Below are positions 17,086-25,910 of a stretch of 64,000 bases of DNA, piece by piece. The notes under the pieces were generated by a model. That model was not told where the DNA came from, made no database searches, and worked only from the letters and a program-made list of their open reading frames with translations. Source of the stretch: Hydromicrobium sp964517765 (GTDB lineage: Bacteria; Actinomycetota; Humimicrobiia; Humimicrobiales; Humimicrobiaceae). Numbering within the stretch: the first letter of the stretch is position 1; every line of letters starts with the position of its first letter. The position numbers and the translations under genes were made by a program. The DNA lies in assembly GCA_964517765.1 (NCBI GenBank), contig CAZFEN010000004.1, positions 1-64,000 on the forward strand, read 5' to 3'.

Positions 17086-17759
17086 GAAGTACCTTTATTT
17101 TTTTCTTTTTTTAATTCTTTTAATTCCTTTTCAAGAAAATCTATCCTGGCACAGCAATCGCTTAAGATCTCGCTAACAGGATCAGGTAAATTCATTCTAT
17201 GAAATTCATCCGACAGTACTTTTTCTCCTCCGATTTTTACAATTCTTCCAGGGACACCTACTACCGTACAATTATCAGGAACGGATTTTACCACTACTGC
17301 TCCTGCACCGATAATCACATTATTCCCGATTTCAATCGAACCCAATACTTTTGCTCCTGCAGATATGACCACATTATTTCCGATTGTAGGGTGCCGTTTT
17401 CCTTTTACTTTCCCTGTACCACCCAGGGTCACACCCTGATAAAGAGTGACGTTATTACCGATTTCCGAGGTCTCTCCGATTACCACTCCCATACCATGAT
17501 CTATAAAAAAACCGCTCCCGATTTTTGCTCCCGGATGAATCTCAATTCCGGTGAAGAATCTGCTGTATTGCGATATCCATCTGGGAATAAAAGGCACCTT
17601 ATGTTTATGGAGCCAGTTAGCAATTCTGTGATTTATAACCGCATGCACTCCCGAATAAGTAAGCAATATCTCTGCGGTACTTATGGCAGCCGGATCTCTC
17701 TCTTTTGCAGCTTTTACCTGACTTTTCAATTCCGATATTAATCCCATAATTTTATCCAA
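17082..17759 (-). CDS. cysE: Serine O-acetyltransferase
   Basis: 225 residues. Left-handed beta-helix hexapeptide repeats run through the middle: GIEIHPGAKIGSGFFIDHGMGVVIGETSEIGNN, VTLYQGVTLGGTGKVKGKRHPTIGNNVVI, GAKVLGSIEIGNNVIIGAGAVV. The catalytic Asp-His pair (FFIDHGMG) and the acetyl-CoA site (GGTGK) are present, as in the EpsC/CysE group. It makes O-acetylserine from serine and acetyl-CoA, the first step to cysteine. The hydrophilic C-terminus ends in a Lys/Glu helix. Sits between gltX and cysS as in Bacillota. Confidence 0.95.
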   Translation of the reverse strand: MDKIMGLISELKSQVKAAKERDPAAISTAEILLTYSGVHAVINHRIANWLHKHKVPFIPRWISQYSRFFTGIEIHPGAKIGSGFFIDHGMGVVIGETSEIGNNVTLYQGVTLGGTGKVKGKRHPTIGNNVVISAGAKVLGSIEIGNNVIIGAGAVVVKSVPDNCTVVGVPGRIVKIGGEKVLSDEFHRMNLPDPVSEILSDCCARIDFLEKELKELKKEKNKGTS

Positions 17760-17763
17760 CCGG

Positions 17764-19243
17764 TTATAATTTATTATTTTTAATATATTCTAAGGTTTGG
17801 CTGACTCTTTGTATACAATTTTTTAGGCCCAGTAGAGATATGACTTTCGGCAGTTCCGGACCATGAGTTTTGCCTGTAACCGATACCCTGATGGGCATAT
17901 ACAAATATTTACCCTTTATGTTTAAATTTTTTAATTGTTCTCCTATTTTATTGATGAGTTTTTTACCCTGATCTTCATTAAAATTCATATCCGGATTATT
18001 GTCAAAAGATTTCCATTCACTCTCCAGTACTTCAAGAAAATTTTCGAGCACTGTTTTTGAGGATTCAAGTTTTAAGATTTCTTCTGCTTCCCTACTGTAT
18101 TCCATGATCTTTTCTTCAAAAAAATCTTTCATGTAGGTAGAAAAGTCTCCCAAAACCTTCAAGTTATCCTTGAATGCATTTACACCTTTTAAAATCTTAC
18201 CCATTATTTTTTCATTTTCTGTATCTTTTTTATCTATGACTTTTTCACTTAAAAGGTATGGCATGCACAGCTCTGCAAGTTCTCTGTCGGATTTTTTTCT
18301 TATGTAAATACCGTTTATCCAGTTTAATTTATCCACATCGAATATAGCCGGGCTTTTTGATATGCCGGATATATTGAATTTATCCAGAATATCTCCCGGG
18401 CTAAATATTTCCTGTCCCTCCTCCGGGGCCCATGAAAGTATCGAAAGATAATTTGCCAGTGCTTCTGCAAGATATCCCTCTTCCCTGAACTGCGAAATAG
18501 TAGTGGCTCCATGTCTTTTACTTAATTTCGAACCGTCCCTTCCAAGGATCATCGAAAAATGCGCAAAAGAAGGAAGATCTAATCGGAGACTTTCAAATAA
18601 CAGGATCTGTCTTGCGGTATTTGTTATATGGTCCTCTCCTCTCAGCACATGCGTGATCTTCATATCTCCGTCATCTACCACTACTGCAAAATTATAAGAT
18701 GGAGTTCCATCGGATTTTATGATTATGAAGTCTCCTATGACTTCCGAACTGAAACTAATCTCTCCCCTTATTAAATCGCGAAAAGTGATCTCCCTATCAT
18801 CTTCCACTTTGAATCTTATGGCAAATGGAATACCTTCCTGTAATTTTTTTTCGATCTCCGAACTATCAAGTTCCCTGCAGCGTCTATCATATTTGGACAT
18901 CTTGCCTGCCGCATACTGACTATCTTTAAGATCTTCAAGCCGCTCCGGGGTACAAAAACATCTATAAGCTTTATTCTCATTCAGCAATTGGAAGGCACAT
19001 TTCTGATATATTTCAATTCTCTCGCTTTGCCTGTAAAATTCATCCCAGTCCAGTCCGAGCCATTTTAAATCCCCTATTATGGATTTTTCATAAGTGATAC
19101 TGGATCTCTTTACATCGGTATCTTCGATTCTTAGGATCAGTTTTCCCTTCATGCTTCTTGCCGCAAGCCAGTTGAACAGCGCAGTTCTTGCCGTTCCTAT
19201 ATGAAGCCCTCCGGTGGGAGAAGGGGCAAATCTAAAACGAGGT
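17764..19243 (-). CDS. gltX: Glutamyl-tRNA synthetase, extreme 5' end lost in gap
   Basis: 493 codons are visible. The frame stays open above the internal ATG at 19152 and encodes RFRFAPSPTGGLHIGTARTA up to the N-run, so the true start lies a few codons inside the gap. HIGH motif is LHIGT; KMSKS equivalent is SKLSKRHG; RIEDTD, LRGEDH and DVDKLNWING are standard class I GluRS features, and the C-terminal helical domain is complete. It charges tRNA-Glu (and perhaps tRNA-Gln, if the cell uses transamidation). Follows ispF and precedes cysE by 4 bases. Confidence 0.95.
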
Positions 19244-19343
19244 NNNNNNNNNNNNNNNNNNNNNNNNNNNNNNNNNNNNNNNNNNNNNNNNNNNNNNNNN
19301 NNNNNNNNNNNNNNNNNNNNNNNNNNNNNNNNNNNNNNNNNNN
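19244..19343. other. Assembly gap (100 N)
   Basis: Exactly 100 N, the conventional scaffold filler. It removes the last dozen or so codons of ispF and the first few of gltX, so the real missing length may be short. Confidence 0.97.
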
Positions 19344-19777
19344 CCTTCTTCCCTACCGCAAAATCCCAGTCCCTCGGTAGTGGTAGCCTTTATGTTTATA
19401 TCAGCCTCATTCATTTTTAAGGTGTCTGCAATGTTCTTTTTCATATCCTCAATATAAGGGGAGACTTTAGGATTCTGCATTATGAGAATGGAATCTAAAT
19501 TCATTATACTAAAGCCTTTTTCTTCCATTTTTTTTCTGACTTCATCCAGCAAGGTCAGACTTGATATATCTTTATACCTCATATCGCTTTCCGGGAAATG
19601 AATTCCTATGTCCCCGAGGCCGCATGCTCCCAGAATAGCATCCATAACAGCATGCACCAGGACATCCGCATCGGAATGACCTGCAAGTCCCAGAGGATGG
19701 TCTATTTTTACTCCTCCCAGTACTAATTTCCTTCCTCGCTGGAAAGCATGGACATCATATCCCAATCCAACTCTCAT
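19344..19777 (-). CDS. ispF: 2-C-methyl-D-erythritol 2,4-cyclodiphosphate synthase, 3' end lost in gap
   Basis: About 145 of the usual 157 residues are visible. MRVGLGYDVHAFQ carries the Asp-His zinc ligands, GLAGHSDADVLVHAVMDAILGA the third histidine and conserved acid residues, and DIGIHFPESDMRYKDISS and ATTTEGLGFCGREEG the substrate loops. It cyclises the diphosphocytidyl intermediate in the MEP isoprenoid pathway. The frame runs into the N-gap just after GREEG, where the final strand should be. Preceded by ispD on the same strand, as in many bacteria. Confidence 0.95.
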
Positions 19778-19812
19778 AAAAATTAACCTTCCCTGTATTT
19801 TTTATATTTTAA

Positions 19813-20523
19813 TTATCTTCTGACATTTCTGGTCATAATAAGTTCCGCCAGAAACAAATCAATTGGAGTGGTGATCTTTATGTTCTCATGCCTGCCCCTT
19901 ACTATACTCACCTTACCGCCAATTCTTTCCACCAGACATGCATCATCCGTACCGGTAAAATTATCTTCTCTCGCCTTATTATGAGCTTTTAAAATATCCT
20001 GATAAAAGAAAATCTGGGGAGTCTGAGCATACCAGACCGTATCTCTTGGAATGGTCCTGTCTATGGTACCGTTTTCCGTTATCTTTATAGTTTCCCTTGC
20101 AGGTGCCGCCATTATTACCCCCCTTATTCCGGGATCTTTTTTATTTTCTCTTATTAATGTATTTATCAAAGAATCGATTTCATCCGAAGTAATAAGTGGT
20201 CTTACACCATCATGTATTGATACTATTCCGGTTGAAGGAGGTAACTCGATAATAGTATTGTAAACAGATTCCTGTCTGGTGCTTCCGCCAATTACCAGTT
20301 TTTTTACTTTATCGAATGAATATTTCTCGATTATACTTTTTTGGCATAATTCCAGATAATCTTTAGGGACTGAAATATAGATTTCTTTTATTTTCGAAGC
20401 ATTTTGAAAAGCAGTAATAGTATGAGCTAACATCGGTTTTCCATAAATATCCATAAACTGTTTGCTGATATCGCCTTTCAGCCTGGTACCCTTTCCAGCT
20501 GCTGTAATTATCGCTACATTCAT
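19813..20523 (-). CDS. ispD: 2-C-methyl-D-erythritol 4-phosphate cytidylyltransferase
   Basis: 236 residues. The nucleotide-binding start AIITAAGKGTRLKGDISKQF with its lysines, then IVSIHDGVRPLIT, GVIMAAPARETIK, RTIPRDTVWYAQTPQIF and TGTDDACLVERIGGKVSIVRG are IspD hallmarks. It joins CTP and methylerythritol phosphate, the third MEP step. Lies 35 bases upstream of ispF, and about 80 bases after disA. A separate promoter is not evident. Confidence 0.95.
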   Translation of the reverse strand: MNVAIITAAGKGTRLKGDISKQFMDIYGKPMLAHTITAFQNASKIKEIYISVPKDYLELCQKSIIEKYSFDKVKKLVIGGSTRQESVYNTIIELPPSTGIVSIHDGVRPLITSDEIDSLINTLIRENKKDPGIRGVIMAAPARETIKITENGTIDRTIPRDTVWYAQTPQIFFYQDILKAHNKAREDNFTGTDDACLVERIGGKVSIVRGRHENIKITTPIDLFLAELIMTRNVRR

Positions 20524-20606
20524 AAATTATCATCACTACTATTTTTTTGAAAAACCTTCCAACTGCAAGATGCATAAGTTTAATAATTAATAGTATTCCA
20601 ATATTA

Positions 20607-21716
20607 TTATATCTTGACTCTTGGGATTATCCCTCCTTTTCTATTATACAGGTCATTATATAAATAATATTCAGAAAACTTTTTAAGTCTTTCATGCAAA
20701 GACCGCGCCCTGATTTTTCCCATTCCGGCAACTTCGGATAATTCTTCGATATTTGCATTTAGAATATTTTTTAAATTACCAAACTTATTTATTAAATTGA
20801 TAATAATCGACTGGGGAAGCCTTCTTACTTCAGAAACAATTCTTAGCCCTCTGGGGTGTATGTTTACTTCCTTTAAGCTGCCCTCGACTTCATAGCCCAA
20901 AATTTTTGCGATACTATCAAGTTTGAGCAGTTCCTTCTCACCTAACAGATTTATTCTATCTTTCAGCTCAAATGGTTCCGCACCAATATCAGTATGTGCA
21001 TAATCACTTATAATATTCAAAGAATCATTTAATATATTGGTCATTAATTCTCTGGTTTGCATATTTAAAAGCTTTCCTTCCGATCCCAGTTCAGTTATAT
21101 ATTCTTTGACTTCCTTTTCCGTTCTCTGTACAATGCTTGATCTCTGAAGCACACTGGCTACATCAAAGAGTGTAGCTATATCTTCCAATTCTTTTACGGT
21201 CAGATTAAATGTAAGCTCATCCAGACCTTCTTTATATTTTTCAAGTGTCTGAAGCGCTTGATTCGCCTTGGACAGGATCACCCTCGACTCCTCGAGCATG
21301 TACTTTGTATCACCTTTATATATAGTAACCACATCTCTTTTCGCCGAAATTGAAATAACCAGAGTATTGGTCTGCTTTGCCACCCTTTCTGCAGTTCTGT
21401 GCCTGGTACCTGTTTCGGAGGTATTTATATCCGGATTAGGAAAAAGTTGAGTATTGGCATATAAAATCCGCTTTCCGTCGGAACTCAATATAATTGCTCC
21501 GTCCATCTTGGCAAGTTCATAAAATCTGGTAGGAGAAAAATTACATCCTATATAAAATCCTCCGTTTACAAGTTTCAGCATCTCTTCCGAATCTCCGACA
21601 ACGATAAGTCCGCCTGTTTTCCCCTGCAGGATGTATTCAATACCCAGTCTGAGTTCCGTCCCGGGTGCGACTATCTTAAGGCAATCCAGTAATAATTCTT
21701 CATTTTTCTTGTTCAT
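20607..21716 (-). CDS. disA: Diadenylate cyclase DisA
   Basis: 369 residues, full length. The DAC domain has the DGA motif (72-74) and RHR (105-107, in TGTRHRTAERVAKQT), both needed to join two ATP into c-di-AMP. A helical middle leads to a C-terminal helix-hairpin-helix region (LPQSIIINLINKFGNLKNIL, EVAGMGKIRARSLHERL) that binds branched DNA, so the enzyme reports on chromosome integrity. It follows clpC after 12 bases; in Bacillota radA usually stands between them but is absent here. Confidence 0.96.
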   Translation of the reverse strand: MNKKNEELLLDCLKIVAPGTELRLGIEYILQGKTGGLIVVGDSEEMLKLVNGGFYIGCNFSPTRFYELAKMDGAIILSSDGKRILYANTQLFPNPDINTSETGTRHRTAERVAKQTNTLVISISAKRDVVTIYKGDTKYMLEESRVILSKANQALQTLEKYKEGLDELTFNLTVKELEDIATLFDVASVLQRSSIVQRTEKEVKEYITELGSEGKLLNMQTRELMTNILNDSLNIISDYAHTDIGAEPFELKDRINLLGEKELLKLDSIAKILGYEVEGSLKEVNIHPRGLRIVSEVRRLPQSIIINLINKFGNLKNILNANIEELSEVAGMGKIRARSLHERLKKFSEYYLYNDLYNRKGGIIPRVKI

Positions 21717-21728
21717 TTTCCCTTATAA

Positions 21729-24194
21729 TTAAACTTTTAAAATGCTGCTCCGGTTAAATTTCTTGATATCGAAGTATATTTTTTTATCCTTTGCGCTTAC
21801 TTCGATTCTCTGGCCGGATTTTATTTCACCGCTTATCAGTTTCTCCGAGATAGGATCCTCTATCAGATTTTGTATGCATCTTCTCATAGGTCTTGCACCC
21901 ATTGTAGAGTCATAACCTTTCTCAAGAAGCAGATCCTTTGCACTTTTTTTAAGTTCTATGATAATACCCTGCAGTTCAAGCTGCTGCTGTACTCTGGACA
22001 TCATAAGATCCATGATATTGTAAATCTGCTGTTTCTGTAACTTATGAAACACTATCACCTCATCTATCCTGTTAAGGAACTCCGGTCTGAAAGCCTGCTT
22101 CAGCCCACTCATTACCTTTTCTTTTATCTCGTCATAAGAGAGGTCCTCAGTGTTTATCTTCTTGAATCCCATCGGGTTATTTTTTTGTATCTCCCTTGCT
22201 CCCAGATTGGATGTCATTATTAACACAGTATTCTTAAAATCCACTCTTTTACCCTGAGAGTCCGTAAGGTGTCCATCCTCGAAAATCTGCAGAAGTATAT
22301 TGAAAACATCCGGATGTGCTTTTTCGATTTCATCCAGCAGTATCACGCTGTATGGTTTTCTTCTCACCATCTCGGTCAGCTGTCCGCCTTCGTCGTAACC
22401 CACATATCCCGGAGGAGAACCAACCAGTTTGGATACTGAATGCTTTTCCATATACTCCGACATATCTATCTGTATTAAAGCTTCTTCTTTTTCAAATAAA
22501 AATTCTGCTATGGTCCTGGCAAGTTCGGTTTTCCCTACGCCCGAAGGTCCCAGAAACATAAATGAACCAATCGGTCTTTTCGGGTCCTTAAGACCGGAAC
22601 GTGAACGCCTGATGGCTTTTGAAACGGTTTTTATTGCCTCATCCTGTCCAATGACTCTTTTGTGGAGGTCATCTTCCATTCCGAGCAGTTTTGAAGATTC
22701 GCTTGAGGTCAGTTTATATACCGGAATACCTGTCCAGCTGGACAATACTTCTGTGATTTCATTTTCGCCAACGACTTCCCTGTCAACTTTTTTGGTCCTT
22801 ATGTTTATTTCTTCTATTTCTCTTTTTTCTTTAATCAGCTGTTTTTCTTTATCTCTCAGCTGTGCGGCTTTTTCGAAATCCTGTGCCTCTATTGCTTTTT
22901 TCTTTTCACCTGCGATTTTATCAATATTTATCTCGAGTTCCTTAAGGTCCGGGGGTGCGGTGAGAGTCCTGACCCTTGACCTTGATGCGGCTTCATCTAT
23001 AAGATCAATGGCCTTATCGGGAAGGAACCTGTCACTGATATAACGGTGGGACAATTTTGCCGCAGATACTATTGCATCTTCAGTTATATCGAGACCATGA
23101 AATGTTTCATATCTGTCTTTAAGTCCTTTTAAAATTTCTATGGTCTCATAAACAGTAGGCTCATTTATATAAATCGGCTGGAACCTTCTTTCCAGCGCTT
23201 TATCTTTTTCTACATACTTACGGTATTCATTGATAGTTGTGGCGCCTATAGTTTGAATTTCTCCCCTTGAAAGCATGGGTTTTAAAATACTTGCTGCATC
23301 TATTGCTCCTTCGGCAGCACCTGCTCCCACCAGAGTATGAACCTCATCTATAAAAAGTATGATATTTCCGTCATCCTTGATTTCTGCCAGTACCTTTTTA
23401 AGCCTTTCCTCAAAATCTCCTCTGTATCTTGAACCGGCGACCAACGATCCCAGGTCAAGAGTAAATATCCTTTTGCCTGAAAGATTTGAAGGAACTTTTT
23501 TTGAACAGATGAATTGCGCCAGCCCTTCGACGATTGCGGTTTTTCCTACTCCCGATTCACCTATAAGAATCGGATTGTTTTTGGTCCTTCTGGAAAGTAT
23601 CTGGATCATTCTGTCAATTTCTTTCTTTCTTCCTATCAGCGGATCCAGCTTTCCTTCCTGAGCCAGAAGAGTCAAATCCCTTCCATGCTGAGCCAGCATT
23701 TTAAGCACTTTTTTTTGATTTCTTTCGGATATGGTCTTTTCCGGCTCGGAATAATAAGACTGTTTGCTCAGGAGTTCTTTTACTTTATCCTTTACTATAT
23801 CAAGAGTTATTCCCATACTATTCAGGACTCTTGCTGCCACTCCTTCTCCTTCTTTAAGAAGCCCCAGCAGTATATGTTCCGTCCCTATATAATTATGTCC
23901 CATTTGAAGCGCTTCTCTTAGAGATAACTCCAGGACCTTTTTTGCTCTGGGAGTGAAAGGAATATGCTCATATGATTCAGAGGTCCCTTCATTGACCACT
24001 TCTCTTATTGCGGATCTGATGTCATCAAAAGAAATATTCAGTTCATAGAATACCCTTGAGGCCATTCCTTCCTTCTCGTTAATCAATCCAAGAAGAATGT
24101 GCTCGGTGCCTATGTAATTCTGTTTCAGGAACCTGGCCTCATCCTGCGCCTTGACCACTACTTTTCTTGCTCTTTCTGTAAATCTTTCAAACAT
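21729..24194 (-). CDS. clpC: ATP-dependent Clp protease ATPase subunit ClpC
   Basis: 821 residues. Two N-terminal Clp repeats (about 1-145), first AAA+ module with GESGVGKTA and LFIDEVHTLVGAG, a UVR-containing coiled-coil middle domain (EAQDFEKAAQLRDKEKQLI), and a second AAA+ module with GPSGVGKTELARTIAEFLF, SPPGYVGYDEGGQLTE and a C-terminal sensor domain. With ClpP it unfolds and degrades damaged or arginine-phosphorylated proteins; the middle domain is where MecA or McsB-type adaptors dock. Last of the mcsA-mcsB-clpC unit, 4 bases after mcsB. Confidence 0.97.
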   Translation of the reverse strand: MFERFTERARKVVVKAQDEARFLKQNYIGTEHILLGLINEKEGMASRVFYELNISFDDIRSAIREVVNEGTSESYEHIPFTPRAKKVLELSLREALQMGHNYIGTEHILLGLLKEGEGVAARVLNSMGITLDIVKDKVKELLSKQSYYSEPEKTISERNQKKVLKMLAQHGRDLTLLAQEGKLDPLIGRKKEIDRMIQILSRRTKNNPILIGESGVGKTAIVEGLAQFICSKKVPSNLSGKRIFTLDLGSLVAGSRYRGDFEERLKKVLAEIKDDGNIILFIDEVHTLVGAGAAEGAIDAASILKPMLSRGEIQTIGATTINEYRKYVEKDKALERRFQPIYINEPTVYETIEILKGLKDRYETFHGLDITEDAIVSAAKLSHRYISDRFLPDKAIDLIDEAASRSRVRTLTAPPDLKELEINIDKIAGEKKKAIEAQDFEKAAQLRDKEKQLIKEKREIEEINIRTKKVDREVVGENEITEVLSSWTGIPVYKLTSSESSKLLGMEDDLHKRVIGQDEAIKTVSKAIRRSRSGLKDPKRPIGSFMFLGPSGVGKTELARTIAEFLFEKEEALIQIDMSEYMEKHSVSKLVGSPPGYVGYDEGGQLTEMVRRKPYSVILLDEIEKAHPDVFNILLQIFEDGHLTDSQGKRVDFKNTVLIMTSNLGAREIQKNNPMGFKKINTEDLSYDEIKEKVMSGLKQAFRPEFLNRIDEVIVFHKLQKQQIYNIMDLMMSRVQQQLELQGIIIELKKSAKDLLLEKGYDSTMGARPMRRCIQNLIEDPISEKLISGEIKSGQRIEVSAKDKKIYFDIKKFNRSSILKV

Positions 24195-24198
24195 TTAT

Positions 24199-25278
24199 TT
24201 AAATTTCCTTTAATATTTTTTTTCTTATTAAGTCGGCTCTTGCCGAGTCCAGTTCATCATCGGTAACTCTGCCGCTCATCTCCAGATCAGATATAATGTG
24301 CGAATCACTTATTTTACACATAATTTTAAAGTAATCAAAATCATTTATACCATCAATTATATCGAGATCAAGCCCCAGTCTCAGTATTGATAATAACTCC
24401 AGTGATTCTTCATATGATAATATTTTAGCATATTTAAGCAAACCAAACGAACGGTATATGTTATCTTTGATTCCAAGAGGATCACTTTCCTTTAACTTGA
24501 TCCTTGCTGCCTTCTCATCGTCTATGATATTTAAGCAAATCGCCTGCATTTCTTCAACTATGGCCCCTTCGCTTTTACCCAGTGTCACCTGATTGGAAAT
24601 TTTAAAAAGATTACCGATTATTTCGGAATGCCCGACAAAATACCCATTGATGAGACAGCCTACCTGATTTAATTTTTTCACAAAATCGGCAACCATGGGA
24701 CTTATTGCAAGCACCGGAAGGTGGGCAATAACGGATACTTTAAGCGCGGTTCCCAGATTAAGCGGGCTGGCCGTAAGGAATCCCAGATTCTTATCAAAGG
24801 CAAAACTTATTTTTCTTTCGAAATATTTTTCGATTCCAATGACTTCTTTATAAGCTTCAAGAATATTAAGACCCGGACGGACGCTCTGAATTCTTAAATG
24901 ATCCTCCTGATTGATCATTATTATCGATGAATCTCCCCAATTCTGGCCTGATTTTATAAATAACCCCTTGCCCTGCATTTTATTTGCTGCCCCGGGGCTG
25001 ATCATATAATCTTTGAAAAGCAGGTCTCTTTGTATTTTTCCAAGATTTTTAACGGAATAAAATCTGAAATCTTTAAAAACCTTTACATCGTCGATATATT
25101 TCCTGATTTCTTTAAGTATAATATTTTTTTCCGGACCACTGCTTATATTTACAAATTTATGGTCAGTAAGATTTCTTGCCAATCTGACCCTGGTATTTAA
25201 AATAATCTTGTTTTTGTTATTTTCGGATCTCTTTTTCCCGGTCTTACTTTCCAGGAGATAGAAATTTTTACCGGTCAT
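24199..25278 (-). CDS. mcsB: Protein arginine kinase McsB
   Basis: 359 residues. Phosphagen-kinase fold: ILNTRVRLARNLTDHKF, the flexible-loop glutamate in NQEDHLRIQ, GFLTASPLNLGTALKVSVIAHLPVL, and ISNQVTLGKSEGAIVEEM with the second catalytic glutamate. McsB phosphorylates arginines on proteins to mark them for ClpCP. The residue that is Cys167 in Bacillus McsB (motif LTSCPTN) is serine here (Ser171, codon AGC). The start overlaps the mcsA stop by 11 bases, so the adaptor and kinase are coupled. Confidence 0.92.
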   Translation of the reverse strand: MTGKNFYLLESKTGKKRSENNKNKIILNTRVRLARNLTDHKFVNISSGPEKNIILKEIRKYIDDVKVFKDFRFYSVKNLGKIQRDLLFKDYMISPGAANKMQGKGLFIKSGQNWGDSSIIMINQEDHLRIQSVRPGLNILEAYKEVIGIEKYFERKISFAFDKNLGFLTASPLNLGTALKVSVIAHLPVLAISPMVADFVKKLNQVGCLINGYFVGHSEIIGNLFKISNQVTLGKSEGAIVEEMQAICLNIIDDEKAARIKLKESDPLGIKDNIYRSFGLLKYAKILSYEESLELLSILRLGLDLDIIDGINDFDYFKIMCKISDSHIISDLEMSGRVTDDELDSARADLIRKKILKEI

Positions 25279-25807
25279 ATATATTGCCCTCCAGTTTTTT
25301 TATTCGATCCCTTATCCTTGCTGCCTCTTCGAAATTTTCTATCATTATCTCATTTTTAAGCTTATGCTTTAGATCTTTTATATTTTTCTCCAGCCTGATT
25401 TTCCTGTTGGTCTTTATCGGAACCTTACCTTTATTTTCAAGACTTCCCTGAATGGATTTTATGATTGGGAACAATACGTCTTTAAATTCATTATAACAAT
25501 TGCTGCAGCCGACTCTTCCGATTTTTTTTATTGTCTTTAAATCAATGCCGCAAAGGGGACATTTTCTGTTCCTGCTGTAACTTATATTTCTTAGTATTTT
25601 TTTATCTCTTACGGAATGATGCTCATTGGCTCCACTGTTAAAAAATCTATAAAGAATCCTGGTAAGGTCATTGTATGAATCTTTTTCGGTCAGAAAAGAA
25701 AAATCTTTTGCGCATTCCTTGCATAAATTTATTTTTTCTACATTGCTGCCCTGAATCTTTATTAAGTGAATGGTAGCCTCATTATCGTGACAAAAATCAC
25801 ATTTCAT
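25268..25807 (-). CDS. mcsA: McsA, zinc-binding activator of McsB
   Basis: 179 residues from ATG 25807, preceded by GGTGAT seven bases upstream; a GTG start at 25822 would add five residues. Two or three CxxC zinc-finger pairs (CDFC, CKEC, CPLC, CSNC) and a C-terminal UVR motif (IENFEEAARIRDRIKKLE) are as in McsA. It binds and activates McsB and links it to ClpC. In Bacillota ctsR normally precedes it; here lysS does, and no ctsR is found in the window. Confidence 0.9.
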   Translation of the reverse strand: MKCDFCHDNEATIHLIKIQGSNVEKINLCKECAKDFSFLTEKDSYNDLTRILYRFFNSGANEHHSVRDKKILRNISYSRNRKCPLCGIDLKTIKKIGRVGCSNCYNEFKDVLFPIIKSIQGSLENKGKVPIKTNRKIRLEKNIKDLKHKLKNEIMIENFEEAARIRDRIKKLEGNIYDR

Positions 25808-25852
25808 TTTTTTAATCACCACTTCAGGAAATAGTCACTCAATTGCAGAGAA

Positions 25853-25858
25853 ATTATA
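25853..25858 (-). promoter_or_regulatory. -10 element before mcsA
   Basis: TATAAT on the minus strand about 45 bases before mcsA, with only a weak -35 (TTTATT, 16-base spacer). No CtsR box or CIRCE element was seen around it. Confidence 0.4.
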
Positions 25859-25910
25859 TCATCTTTTCTAAAAGAATAAACTTAAACTGCCGGACGTGCA
25901 GCACTGAATT

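Noticed and set aside
19152..19154. gltX starting at the internal ATG
   Set aside because: The frame continues upstream with the HIGH motif (LHIGT) up to the gap, so this ATG is internal.
22429..23043. Large plus-strand open frames opposite clpC and similar ones opposite lysS, cysE and dnaB
   Set aside because: Each is antisense to a conserved gene, without SD or recognisable protein pattern.
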